Part shown: positions 11,299 to 20,957 of the stretch, one piece after another
Position numbering within the stretch: the first letter of the stretch is position 1
Layout: the number at the start of each line of letters is the position of its first letter
NCBI GenBank assembly: GCA_964017235.1
Contig: OZ024936.1
Span: forward strand, 57,401,028-57,465,027
DNA from: Sabellastarte sp. h YS-2021
Lineage: Eukaryota; Annelida; Polychaeta; Sabellida; Sabellidae
Reading direction: 5' to 3'
Length of the DNA stretch: 64,000 bases
Program-made: the position numbers and the translations under genes
The notes under the pieces: generated by a model
The model's input: the letters and a program-made list of their open reading frames with translations, nothing else
What the model was told of the DNA's origin: nothing
Database searches by the model: none

Positions 11299-12792
11299 TC
11301 AAATATCATAATTGAGTAGTATAAAATCGATGTGAGTATTCATCCATAGGGGATTAGGGATGAATTTATATAATTTTTCCTGGCTGGCTTGATCATATTT
11401 CCACCTGGACAGGAGATCCGCCACCACATTCTGTGTGCCTACAATATGAGTGAAATCAATGGAAATGTTATACATAGCTGTAATTAACCAGATATTTCTG
11501 GCACAAGCCCCCAGTACCGTGTCTCTGGTGTTACCAGTAGAAAGCACTTGTACTACAGCTTGGTTATCACAGTATAGTTTGACCCTTTTATCAGCCCATA
11601 AATGGGCCCACAATTTAAGTGCAACCAAAACATTTAACATTTCCAAGTGAACAATGGTATAATTGTTAAAACCTGGAGGAATAGGTAAGGTATACACTAA
11701 ATTATTATAACAAGCGCCCAGGCCAGTGAGAGAAGCATCCAGATACACTATTCCATTGACAGGTCTTCTGTCATACATGGTTACTCCATTGAATGAAGTG
11801 AGAAACGTGGAAAACCATTTCAAATCTCTATGAAATTCCACATCAAGGGTAAACTCTGTTAACCGAACATCCTGTCTGAGTACTGCTAACATTCTATTCA
11901 AAAAGAAACGAGCGGGACGTAAACACTTGGATATATACAATAGAGACCCCAACAAAGATTGTAGCTGTTGCCTAGAACAAGTACTTTTTGTACTCCATTG
12001 TTCGCATAACCAAATGATACGTGACAATTTGTCTTTGGGTATGGAAATGGTCCTGTCAATAGTATTAAACATGATACCCAAGCAAATGACCTCTGTCGCC
12101 GGAGGATTAAGCTTCTTCTGACTAATATCTAGGCCTAACTGGCCCAATAATTGAATTAAAAACTGATAAGCAGGACCAATTTTTGAGGGTACATCACAGT
12201 ACAGAAAATCATCAATATAACTTGAGATGTTCGGATGACCATGACAGGTCATGATATACCTTATGGCATCGCTTATCTTAGAAAAGAAAAAAGATCCAAA
12301 ACGAAATCCAAATGGAAGACTCAAATCAATAAAAATCTTATGATTAAACTTAAGTCCTAAAAGGTCTATGTCTCCAGGGTCAATACGAACATGCCTGAAG
12401 GCTCTGCTGATGTCTATTTTAAATATTTGAGCAGCAGGACCTAGGCGATTCAACTGATCTACAATATGATCCACCGAGGGATAATGCATTTCAAAATTGG
12501 TACCAAGATAACAATCCCCCTGTACCCCATCGTTAACTGATGACCCTTTGGGCCAACTTAAGTCAATGATGGTTCTTCTCTTATCCGAACCATTCTTGTC
12601 CCTGGTCATGAAGGGTGATATGTGTAGGGGAAAAGGAGGGCTATCTAAGGGGCCCAAAATGGCATTATGAAACAATTCCTCAGTGATGTAATTCTCAACA
12701 TGAGAAGGGTGTTTAACAGCTGAAGTGTGATTACTATCCGAACTATTGAGGGAGCAGGATCTGTCAAAATCTAAAGGAAAACCAAATTCCAT
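11299..12792 (-). CDS. Reverse transcriptase-RNase H of the retroelement
   Basis: The protein copies the element RNA and degrades it. From the Met at 12792 (497 residues) the RT palm shows KIDISRAFRH (Asp127) and SYIDDF (Asp194, Asp195). FGFRFGSFFF precedes it, as is usual in DIRS-order enzymes. RNase H follows with the four acidic residues in place: Asp352 (VYLDASLTGLGA), Glu384 (HLEML), Asp409 (YCDNQAVV) and Asp459 (VVADLLSRW). It ends in TGA at 11299. The true N terminus lies further upstream: the sequence before this Met (YLRDYFDQQLVDL) continues the frame to about 12835, where a frameshift separates it from the ORF at 12812-13663. All catalytic residues are intact. Confidence 0.88.
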   Translation of the reverse strand: MEFGFPLDFDRSCSLNSSDSNHTSAVKHPSHVENYITEELFHNAILGPLDSPPFPLHISPFMTRDKNGSDKRRTIIDLSWPKGSSVNDGVQGDCYLGTNFEMHYPSVDHIVDQLNRLGPAAQIFKIDISRAFRHVRIDPGDIDLLGLKFNHKIFIDLSLPFGFRFGSFFFSKISDAIRYIMTCHGHPNISSYIDDFLYCDVPSKIGPAYQFLIQLLGQLGLDISQKKLNPPATEVICLGIMFNTIDRTISIPKDKLSRIIWLCEQWSTKSTCSRQQLQSLLGSLLYISKCLRPARFFLNRMLAVLRQDVRLTEFTLDVEFHRDLKWFSTFLTSFNGVTMYDRRPVNGIVYLDASLTGLGACYNNLVYTLPIPPGFNNYTIVHLEMLNVLVALKLWAHLWADKRVKLYCDNQAVVQVLSTGNTRDTVLGACARNIWLITAMYNISIDFTHIVGTQNVVADLLSRWKYDQASQEKLYKFIPNPLWMNTHIDFILLNYDI

Positions 12793-12811
12793 TAAATCTA
12801 CCAGCTGTTGA

Positions 12812-13663
12812 TCAAAGTAGTCGCGTAAGTAAAAAACGCCAAGCTGGGATATTCAATTGAGTTTGGAGTGGAATTCTGAGCCCCAGAAAATTGGGGAGCC
12901 CACTAGCTCTAATGAGCCTGTGAGCCTGTAATACATCCGGAATGACCCGATGATGTTTGGGGTTACCATTGTACAGTAAGATAGGGGACAATGGAAAACA
13001 ACCGAACTTACTTCCCAGCTGAACCCGGCTTTTTTGACAGACATCCTGAGAGGAACATGCTGCACTATGAATAAAGTACCTAGAAGTACTGTTACTTTGC
13101 AGAGGTTTTTTCCCTTTCCCTATGGAAGCCGCAGAGTCAAACTGAAATTCTTGACCATTATTTAATGCAGACAATACAGAAGTATTGTTTATATTGCCAG
13201 TGGGAACGTCATCAGACAGCACACTGAACCTATTATGGAGTGCAAGTACTTGACCCAATTCATTTGAGGATTTTTTGCCAACTGCCCTTTTGTGGAAAGA
13301 CCTTGTGTGCGGTGCACATTTATCATCTACAGTATTCAGTACTCTATTATACCTGGCAGCATTACACATTGTCACCTTATGTTTACTGACTGGTTTCTGA
13401 GGCCGTTTTTCTATAGCAAGTTCATGGTCCAGGTGCAGACCCGAGACCTTACTGTGAACCACACCGGAACCACATTGTTGGGCAGGACCACCAGCCACTA
13501 CCGCTGCATATGACCTAGTATCTTTGAGTTTAAGGGCAGCCAAACTTTGACAAAACACTTGTTTCATGTGAGTCCTAGAATGGAACTTGGGACTAACATA
13601 CTTTGCTTGTGCATTATGAAATATTCTAGATTTTCGGACATGGTGAGCTGCATGGCCCCACAT
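12812..13663 (-). CDS. N-terminal part of the pol frame, separated by a frameshift
   Basis: This is a 283-codon frame starting 8 bp after the gag-like stop. Its last 60 residues (PDVLQAHRLIRASGLPNFLG, then LQTQLNIPAWRF) resemble the segment that precedes RT in DIRS-order polyproteins. In the other frame the sequence continues YLRDYFDQQLVDL straight into the RT ORF. A one-base slip in the T-run near 12835 probably split one long pol frame. The N-terminal 200 residues have no domain that I recognise. Confidence 0.6.
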   Translation of the reverse strand: MWGHAAHHVRKSRIFHNAQAKYVSPKFHSRTHMKQVFCQSLAALKLKDTRSYAAVVAGGPAQQCGSGVVHSKVSGLHLDHELAIEKRPQKPVSKHKVTMCNAARYNRVLNTVDDKCAPHTRSFHKRAVGKKSSNELGQVLALHNRFSVLSDDVPTGNINNTSVLSALNNGQEFQFDSAASIGKGKKPLQSNSTSRYFIHSAACSSQDVCQKSRVQLGSKFGCFPLSPILLYNGNPKHHRVIPDVLQAHRLIRASGLPNFLGLRIPLQTQLNIPAWRFLLTRLL

Positions 13664-13671
13664 GCCCGTAT

Positions 13672-14919
13672 TTATTCGTTTTTTGAACGTGTTCTTCTAC
13701 AATCTAATTGAGAGTGGGCATAAGCCTTGCCATCCAACTCCCAACAAGCCGCACAAATGTGTCTGTAGAAGATACCCTTATTTTCATGATTTTTTACTTG
13801 TGAACATGCATTTTTATTGAAATACACACAAGGAGTAAATTTAGCAGGAAACTTTTGATTTTTATCATTATTTTTAACATTTTGACCTGTCTGCGGGGTA
13901 CTATGCCTCTGGGCATGCGCCCTTCTAACTCTGTCAATTTTTTCAACCTCTGACCAACCGCCAATTTCCCCCTGTTCCATCCTACAAAGCAGGACCGCAT
14001 GACTGGCCTTTGCAGAAGACCATGAGAAATCTTGAGCATCGTCCAGCAAATTTATAACATAGTCTAACATACAATCCTTAATACTCTGATTCTGCTCTTC
14101 TCTCATGTTCCTGCAAAAGCCACTCATCCACTGAACAGGGGACAATTGGTTATAAGAAACTCTGTCTTTGTTCTGACCGGACAGAACGTACTCGTGTGGC
14201 CATTTGACCCTATGGGCAACAAAAAAATCAACGGGACCACCCCTCTGGGACTTAACCCTACCTGTGGTAACATTTTTAGCCAGGTCTTGCAATCTCTGCT
14301 GCACTTCCTGCTGAATACGCGCCTCTTGTCTTAGGAGAGATGGAGGGGGAACAGTGGGATTCGAACCCGACACAGAAGTTAGACCTTGAAGGTTATTCAG
14401 ACCCAGAAGAGAAGCCTGGCCCTGAGTGACTGGGGCACCACCCACCTGTGTGATACTGCCACTATCAATTGTGTTCTTTTGTTTCCGATTTTTAATTTTT
14501 TTTACATCCGCTGATTTTTTGCATTTCTGTACCGTACTTTTCTCAAGAGTAGCCAATCTATCGCCCAGAGCACTAAGCTGTGACAAAATTTGCTTATTTA
14601 TGGATTCCTGTGACATATCATGACTATTAGAAGTACTCGCACCGGATTCATGAGTGGAAACATCAGTCCTGGCATGCTTACCGGATCCGAAGTTGGGGGA
14701 CTGAAAGTCACGGTCCGAATTTTCTAGTAACCCGCTAACATCTAAATCAGAAGCACTGGTACTGAATGATTGATCTGACAATACTTGCCCGGGCTTGGGG
14801 TGGCTGGATCCCACAGCATGTGAGAGGAAGTCAGCATCGGAAGCCAGTTGTAGCTCCACTGGTATGACCTTCTCTGTCCGTTTCTGTGATCTGAGGTTAT
14901 ATCTAACATCCATATCCAT
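13672..14919 (-). CDS. Gag-like protein of the retroelement
   Basis: A 415-residue first ORF, just inside A1. It is polar, with a Ser/Asp-rich N-terminal third, a short predicted coiled coil (INKQILSQLSALGDRLATLE), and a basic lysine stretch. The middle part contains GPVDFFVAHRVKWPHEYVLS and NQLSPVQWMSGFCRNM, which look like a globular capsid-type region. A Cys/His cluster lies at the C terminus (CVYFNKNAC, HICAACWEL, a later His and Cys), similar in spacing to the zinc motif in gag-like ORFs of DIRS-order elements. It probably packages the RNA. The function comes from position and motif, not from clear homology. Confidence 0.7.
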   Translation of the reverse strand: MDMDVRYNLRSQKRTEKVIPVELQLASDADFLSHAVGSSHPKPGQVLSDQSFSTSASDLDVSGLLENSDRDFQSPNFGSGKHARTDVSTHESGASTSNSHDMSQESINKQILSQLSALGDRLATLEKSTVQKCKKSADVKKIKNRKQKNTIDSGSITQVGGAPVTQGQASLLGLNNLQGLTSVSGSNPTVPPPSLLRQEARIQQEVQQRLQDLAKNVTTGRVKSQRGGPVDFFVAHRVKWPHEYVLSGQNKDRVSYNQLSPVQWMSGFCRNMREEQNQSIKDCMLDYVINLLDDAQDFSWSSAKASHAVLLCRMEQGEIGGWSEVEKIDRVRRAHAQRHSTPQTGQNVKNNDKNQKFPAKFTPCVYFNKNACSQVKNHENKGIFYRHICAACWELDGKAYAHSQLDCRRTRSKNE

Positions 14920-14970
14920 CTCGTATGCAATAAAAAACTAAAAACTAGTGTTCTGTTAAAAGATATATCA

Positions 14971-15194
14971 GTGGGGGAAAAATATTTTTTCATGCAAGCT
15001 GTCTGACATCCCACTTCAATGTGACAGCTTGGACTGGTGTCACCACACGTGAATAGCTGAGTTATTCTCCCACCTAGACAAACAAGGGTTCAAATATTTG
15101 AAATGAAAATAACCAGAACCTAAAGGTTGGAACTCAACAATATTAAGGTGGGAGTCCAGGAATGAGGACTCGGCCACCCAAATGGCCGAAACCA
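14971..15194 (-). repeat. Split direct repeat A1 (outer 5' end)
   Basis: A 224-bp repeat, identical to A2 apart from one extra G and at most a few bases. The edge is ggccgaaacca at 15194, followed by flanking DNA (ttatgttatttt). The gag-like ORF starts 52 bp inside. The A1 repeat should hold the promoter. Confidence 0.9.
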
Positions 15195-16740
15195 TTATGT
15201 TATTTTTGAGTTATTGTGTACACCAGGAAAATTATACTGCTATAAAACAATGCTTCTGAATCGTGAATATCTCCTGCCTTATTTGGATATAATAAATAAA
15301 AGACGGCACATTTGCAATATTCGATTTATTAAAAATGTATAATTTAATTATTAGAAAACACAAACATATCAATAGATCAAATTTAACAAGAGTAACAATG
15401 TGGTTCTAAACCCAAAATAAGTTAACTTCTGCACAGCAGACTTACTGTAATCTTTTACAATTCTTATATTTACCATTGACTTCATAAAAAGTAGGTAAAT
15501 ACATATTCAGTAGCAATAATTTATTATTCAGAATATTATTGTACCAGAGAAAGATAAGCATAAGAAACAGATACTAAGTAGGTACTGAGATACCTAACAT
15601 GCATACTACTTTGTAAAGAATTTGAAATTGATCCAACAAAATACTAAATTGTGTATAATGCAATAAATTAGTGTTATAATACAAACTACATGCACAAATA
15701 GTATTAATTCATATAAGCAAAATGATAAATATTACCTTAAGTCCTACACTAGTTTAATGTGTATACATACAAAATACAGTTTACAGAATTTACACTTAGT
15801 AATAGTTAATATAGTTACAGTTTTATACACAACTGTGTGATATGAAGACGTTTTAAACTGTCTTGCTCCAGTAAATCCACATTCCCATTGACAAATAACA
15901 TATCTGCCATCATAGTGCCAGTGCCTACACTAATTGCCAATACTTGAGTATTAATGTTAAATAATAGTATCATAATGTCTGTTACTGAGTTTGTTAACCT
16001 ATAACTTAAAATGCACTCAAAATATCATACTACTCAGTTCATGCATAACAGAGTGAAGATGTTTTTTTTGTGTACAGAATGGTTTCAAGCTTCCATTTTA
16101 GACTTTATCAGAGGCTTTATTCAGAAAAGGGAATCAAGTCAACTTGAGCTGATTTTTGGCTCAAGTTAACCTAAAAATGGATCAGGATCAAGTTAGTATT
16201 CACAAAGAAGTTGAGCTTTATAATTAACTAAAATAGCAAACATATGAAAAATAAATCATTGCAGAATAATATCCAATCCTTTATTACTTTTTAATTAGTA
16301 AGTTTGTGATACTCGTTTTCTGTTTTAAGTATGCTTATATTGATGTACAGAATGTATGAGATTTTTTTTTCTTCTGGATAAAAAGAGTTGGCGGATTAAA
16401 TAGGAAATATTTAAAATATTATACTGCAAAATATAATGACCCAACTTTATATTAATGTATATTTTGTTCAAATCCAGGCATAAAAGGACTGTTTATAATG
16501 TATACAAGTAATTAACTTATGCATTGCTATGCGAGATACTTCCAACTTTTGGGCTCAGCTGATCCTTTGTGAATACAGACTTGAACCAAAGATCAGCTAA
16601 GTCATTTTCCTTGATTCTGATCTCGTCTTGACCTGTCTGACATCATGGTCTTCCACTGGGTCTTCACTGGCCATTACCTAAAATTTGACTTGTCCTTATC
16701 TGGCACTGGTTTTGTACCCAAAACCACTTCTGACATCAAT
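15195..16740. other. AT-rich flank downstream of the PHYHIP-like gene
   Basis: No gene is visible. The first 60 bp look like the continuation of the tandem-repeat element split by the retroelement. A decayed inverted-repeat element may lie at about 16115-16620: the left side has ttattcagaaaagggaatca, the right side gatcctttgtgaatacagac, in the style of the ttcacaaag elements at 19-21 kb and 42 kb. Polyadenylation signals for the minus-strand gene could be the TTTATT at about 16277, but none is close to the stop codon. Confidence 0.4.
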
Positions 16741-16750
16741 ACCTGTACTG

Positions 16751-17410
16751 CTAAAGGTTACATATGTCACACCGAGATCGTTTTAGTATTCCATTGGGTC
16801 TTGACTGACCTTCACCAATGATGTCACTCCGTGTTAGCTTGTACTGGTTCTTCTCGCACCCTGTTCTGACATTTATATCTTCAGTATAAAACACTTCAAC
16901 CCAGATATACTTTCCCTGGGCCATATAAACTCTTCTTCCATCCCAAGAAAGTTTCATGTATGGATTGTTATATTTGTCAAGCTGAAGTAGGCTTCTCTTG
17001 CAAAATCTATCGGCTTGACTGCCAGGTACTGTGACTACAGTTGTGACATAATGGTGATTTGGTGACATGCAGAAAAAATCCGCAAAATAAAGGTTATGGT
17101 CAATGCTGAAGAGGTCGCCAACAGGTATCTCGATTCTGGTATCCCCAAATGGAGAAGAATGGTTGTATTTTTTTCCAAGGAAGAATAAACCCGGAAGTTT
17201 GTTGTTTATAGGACATCTTGGATCACCACCATCGTCTTTCTTGTAAGTTTCCATTATTCCATCACCTTCAAATATTTCTTCGAAGTATTTCTTTGGTTTG
17301 TTACGATACAAAATATGTATCTCTGGATCTATATTGCAGAATTCTTTATTGGTGAAGCACCTTGCTTTTTCCTCCAGACGAGCTAATTCTTCTATGCTAT
17401 AAGGCTCCAT
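16751..17410 (-). CDS. PHYHIP-like protein (phytanoyl-CoA hydroxylase-interacting protein family)
   Basis: A single uninterrupted frame of 219 residues. It matches, as I remember the family, the C-terminal domain of vertebrate PHYHIP/PHYHIPL: HILYRNKPKKYFEEI, NNKLPGLFFLGKKYN, NLYFADFFCM, HHYVTTVVTVPGSQADRFCK, LLQLDKYNNPYM, IWVEVFYTEDINV and a terminal CDICN. The vertebrate proteins are about 330 residues with an N-terminal fibronectin type III domain, which is absent here. Vertebrate PHYHIP binds phytanoyl-CoA hydroxylase; what single-domain invertebrate forms do is not known to me. The start is well supported: an in-frame TGA lies 12 nt upstream, and the context (A at -3, G at +4) is strong. 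No signal peptide or membrane segment is present. Lack of introns could reflect retroposition. Confidence 0.8.
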   Translation of the reverse strand: MEPYSIEELARLEEKARCFTNKEFCNIDPEIHILYRNKPKKYFEEIFEGDGIMETYKKDDGGDPRCPINNKLPGLFFLGKKYNHSSPFGDTRIEIPVGDLFSIDHNLYFADFFCMSPNHHYVTTVVTVPGSQADRFCKRSLLQLDKYNNPYMKLSWDGRRVYMAQGKYIWVEVFYTEDINVRTGCEKNQYKLTRSDIIGEGQSRPNGILKRSRCDICNL

Positions 17411-17686
17411 ATTCTGAGTTCAAGATTTAAACTGTGATTTACTGGTGACTTCTGCAAATCGTGAATATATGGTGTTGAAAATGGAGAGATATTAATTTAA
17501 AAAAACAAACAAAGCAAGTGCTTATATTTGCATATAATTTTAAGTGTGACATGCACTATATGCTGATCAACTTCAGTAACGATAATTGTTATAGGTTTAT
17601 CCACTTTGAACAGTATCCTACAGTCAGTTAAGATGTTATCCCATGCTCTGCTCGCGATAATGTGAGCATCTCACGAGTCCCCTTGG

Positions 17687-17738
17687 CCTTTTATAGTCGC
17701 AGCCACCTCAGTTTTGCTGATTCAGCGATTACGTCATA
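17687..17738 (-). promoter_or_regulatory. TATA box and CRE-like site upstream of the PHYHIP-like gene
   Basis: On the minus strand CTATAAAAGG (17687-17696) is a strong TATA box. About 33 bp further upstream is TATGACGTAA (17729-17738), a CREB/ATF-type site, with AP-1-like TGAATCAGC next to it at about 17718. Transcription would start near 17660, giving a 5' leader of about 250 nt. The arrangement suggests an inducible gene. Confidence 0.6.
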
Positions 17739-17744
17739 GTTATA

Positions 17745-18162
17745 AATAGATTCAGCGTTCTTGTCTCTGCGACAGCTCTTCATCATCGTAACGGAAAATT
17801 TAAAAGGTTGCTATTTGCGACAAAAAAGATACCCAGCATATGATATATATATAAAGTACCGTTCCCTTGTCATATGTGATCATTATTTAATTTATGTATA
17901 ACATTTCTTTGCAAAACGATAACCAAAAGACATGACTATCCCCGAATACATTGGGTTATAACCGATTGATCGTTTAAACATCGGTGCTGGTTGTTATAAC
18001 CACACCGGGTTTTCCCATTCTATTTATAAATAATAACCATGCAAGTCTAGACAGGTATAGCGTGTATCTATTTTTAGAAGACTGGGAAATTTTGTTGGAT
18101 GTTGTTTTGATTATTCGCCGTAAACTACTGTATACAGGGCCCACGTCAAAAGGTAGCAAGGA
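17745..18162. other. Intergenic, nothing recognised
   Basis: AT-rich DNA between the promoter and the next repeat element. Short open frames on both strands at 17974-18256 overlap the repeat boundary and look like chance. Confidence 0.4.
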
Positions 18163-18811
18163 TATTAGAGAGTTTGCGAACAACGTTTTTGATACCCGTA
18201 TCTACTTTCCGCTATGTTACACGTCATTGATTTCTGTGTGTGACGTAATTTCATAAGGTTTTAACTGCACAAGGTTACGTTTTTCACGTGGCAGATGGCT
18301 TCACCACGTAATTTATTTCCCTTGTGGATTTATTAATTATTGGAGCAATAAAGTGTGTTATACATGTCAGTACAGACTTCTTCAGAGACTGTAGATTATT
18401 TTTAGCAACTTTGTCAATTTTTGAAAAACCCAAGTGTACAACGACCAGCCTTTTTTCATCCCCTGTCATAAATTTTTTTGAAGTAATGAACACAATCCTC
18501 CAAAGTTTTATCTACGTGTGTTTTATAAGCTATTTAACTTGTGGGTTTATTGGCTGTTGGGCCATTAAAGTTTGTAATATATATCAGTACCCAGTTCATT
18601 CAGTACTGTAGATGATTAAAACCAGTGTATTTATCTTTATTGACTTGTATAACTCCCAATATATTTAAAAGAAATACCTGTAAAATTTATGGTTCAAACG
18701 CTGTTCGCAAACAAAACTCATCCCCCCAATGGCTTTCTCCCATATTGATTAATTATGTTGCGTATTTTTGCAAGGGGCGTTTGTGAAACGTTGTTCGCAA
18801 CCTCTCTAATA
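18163..18811. mobile_element. Small inverted-repeat element (MITE), possible TA target duplication
   Basis: Left end TTAGAGAGTTTGCGAACAAC and right end (reverse complement) TTAGAGAGGTTGCGAACAAC continue to match through cgttt, giving a 24-25 bp terminal repeat with one difference. TA flanks both ends, as in Tc1/mariner insertions. Inside are two diverged direct copies of a 110-bp block (18310-18420 and 18540-18620: gtggatttattaattattgg against gtgggtttattggctgttgg). No transposase is encoded. Confidence 0.6.
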
Positions 18812-19233
18812 ATTTATTTTCTTTTTACCTCGGATATGTGTTATTGCAATATGAACTGGTGAGAAGTATCCTTCCCGTAAATGCACGCATGCTTTTTTTG
18901 AGAATCATGAACAACTCCGACCATATTTTGATGCAAAGTCGACCGGCCTCTAAAACTCATAGTGGGCACATGCACTTTTTTCATATCTATTATTCATGTA
19001 TGGATCATATATTTATGATGCATTATGTGTTTTTAGAGATAAAGCTGCGTGGTAATGGTTTTAGAAGGCAGTGTGGCCGGACCCTCAAAACGGCTCGACC
19101 TCGGTCCAAGGGGATGAGATCTAGCACGAGGAAGACACTTAATTGACTACAACTTGACCACTTTATTCATCATACCAGTAACACTGTCAAATGCCTTTCC
19201 CAATCACATGACAAGGTGACTCACCAAAACATC
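18812..19233. other. Intergenic, nothing recognised
   Basis: A 102-codon open frame (18838-19146) covers much of it, but has no domain or composition suggesting a gene. Its end (ggccggaccctcaaaacggc) is unusually GC-rich for the region. Confidence 0.35.
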
Positions 19234-19813
19234 AGGGGCCGATTTCACAAAGGGACTTAAGTCTAGATTTAGGCTTAAATCTAAGACTTTGGTCTTAAAT
19301 TTTGTCAAAAAACTGCTAAGTCTGTGGTCTTAGACTTAGCGGATTTCACAAAGCAGCTAAGTCCATGAAATTGCTAAGTCAGTGGACTTAACTTTTAAGT
19401 CTGGGAGGTAGTGGGCTTAAATTTTGTAAAGAGGACTTAAATATGGCCGCCATAAACTTTTCTCCACTTCAAAATTTGAAATGGCTGTAAATAAATTATA
19501 ATTATGCAGAACACCTCTCTAAAGTAGTGTTTGGGAAGTTTATATGTGCTAACAAGGTTTTCAATTTCAAAACAGCACTTATCCTTAGATAAAATACATT
19601 AAATGAAGAATATGTGGCATCAATATTATATTTTGAATAGATACAAAAGGTCACATGACACAGAAAACCACTGTGGTTATATGATAAGCCTGGACTTAGC
19701 TAAGTCACCTTTGTGAAATCCATTTTTCTAGCTAAGACCAAAGTCTTAGATTTAAGTCCAAGACTTAGCCAAAAAAGGGACTTAGTTTAAGTCCTTTAGT
19801 GAAATCGGCCCCT
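19234..19813. mobile_element. Inverted-repeat MITE, copy 1 of 3 in tandem
   Basis: Starts AGGGGCCGATTTCACAAAGG and ends with its inverse (agtgaaatcggcccct). Both arms continue inward with degenerate cttaagtct/agacttaag motifs, so the arms are long and imperfect (about 170 bp). The centre holds AAATATGGCCGCCATAAAC and a conserved non-coding block. No coding capacity. Confidence 0.7.
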
Positions 19814-20370
19814 GGGGCCGATTTCACGAAGGGTCTTAAGCCTGGTTTTGGGCTTAAGTTTAAGACTTTGGTCTTAAATTCTGTCAAAAATGTGCTAAGT
19901 CAGTGGGCTTAGACTTAGTGGATTTCACAAAGGGGCTAAGTCCATGGATTTGCTAAGTCAGTGGACTTAGATTTAAGTCTGGGAGGTAGTGGGCTTAAAT
20001 TTTGTAAAGAGGACTTAAATATGGCCGCCATAAACTTTTCGCCACTTCAAAGTTTGAAAGGGCTGTAAAAAAAGTATAATTACACAGAACACCTTACTGA
20101 AGTAGTCTTTAGGAAGTTATGTGTGGGAACAAGGTTTTCCATTTCAAAACAGCACTTATCCTTAGATAAAATGCATTAAATGAAGGATATAAAAAGTCAC
20201 ATGACACAGAAAACCACTGTGGTTATATGATGAGCTTGGACTTAGCTAAGTCACCTTTGTGAAATCCATTTTAAGTCCCAGACCTAGTTAAGACCAAAGT
20301 CTTAGATTTAAGTCCCTGACTTAGCCAAAAAAACGGGACTTAGTTTAAGTCCTTTAGTGAAATCGGCCCC
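19814..20370. mobile_element. Inverted-repeat MITE, copy 2 of 3 in tandem
   Basis: Begins GGGGCCGATTTCACGAAGGG directly at the end of copy 1 and ends gtgaaatcggcccc. Same orientation and same centre as copies 1 and 3 (gtgggcttaaattttgtaaa). Lacks about 25 bp of the central part. Confidence 0.7.
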
Positions 20371-20957
20371 AGGGCCCGTATTCACGAAAGGTCTTAGCCA
20401 GGGCTTAGGCTTAAAGTTAAGACTTTTGTCTCAAGTTTATGCCCAAAACCTACTAAGACTTTTGTCTTAGGCTTAGTGGTATTCACAAAGATTTTAAGAC
20501 TGGTCTTAGGCTTAGCCAAGGTCTCAACTGTAAGACTGGTTAGTAGTGGGCTTAAATTTTGTAAAGAGGACTTAAATATGGCCGCCATAAACTTTTCTCC
20601 ACTTCAAAATTTGAAATGGCTGTAAATAAAGTATAATTATACAGAACATCTCACTAAAGTAGTCTTTGGAAGTTTTTATGTGGTAACAAGGTTTTCCATT
20701 TCAAAACAGCACTTTTCCTTAGATAAAATGTATTAAATGAAGGATATATGTCACCAATAGTATAGTTTGAATAGAAAAGAAAGGTCACATGACACAGAAA
20801 ACCACTGTGGTTATATGGTAATCTTGGACTTAGCTAAGTCACCCTTTGTGAATACGGTTTTAAGACAAAACTTAGCTGAGACAAAAGTTTTAACTTTAAG
20901 ATTGGATTTAAGCCTAAGACCTGGCTAAGTCTAAGACCCGTCGTGAATACGGGCCCT
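20371..20957. mobile_element. Inverted-repeat MITE, copy 3 of 3, with variant ends
   Basis: Starts AGGGCCCGTATTCACGAAAG and ends gtgaatacgggccct. The ends differ from copies 1 and 2 (gtattcac instead of gatttcac), but the central block is the same. The ends resemble those of the element at 41.9-42.5 kb. Confidence 0.7.

Larger units (their letters stand above)
7594..15194 (-). mobile_element. Tyrosine-recombinase retrotransposon (DIRS order, PAT/Ngaro-like)
   Basis: A complete 7.6 kb element reads right to left: A1 repeat, gag-like ORF, RT-RNase H, tyrosine recombinase, B1, A2, a 1.6 kb non-coding spacer, B2. The split direct repeats (A1/A2 about 223 bp, B1/B2 429 bp) are near-identical. B1 and A2 abut, reproducing the junction expected in a circular intermediate. 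Such elements integrate by recombinase rather than integrase, so no target duplication is expected, and none is seen. Methyltransferase and SGNH-hydrolase domains of some relatives were not found. Damage is slight: one frameshift near 12835 and one in-frame TGA at 11299. The element sits inside the right end of a tandem-repeat element. Confidence 0.88.

Noticed and set aside
18838..19146. 102-codon plus-strand frame
   Set aside because: No domain, no splice support, ends in low-complexity basic sequence.
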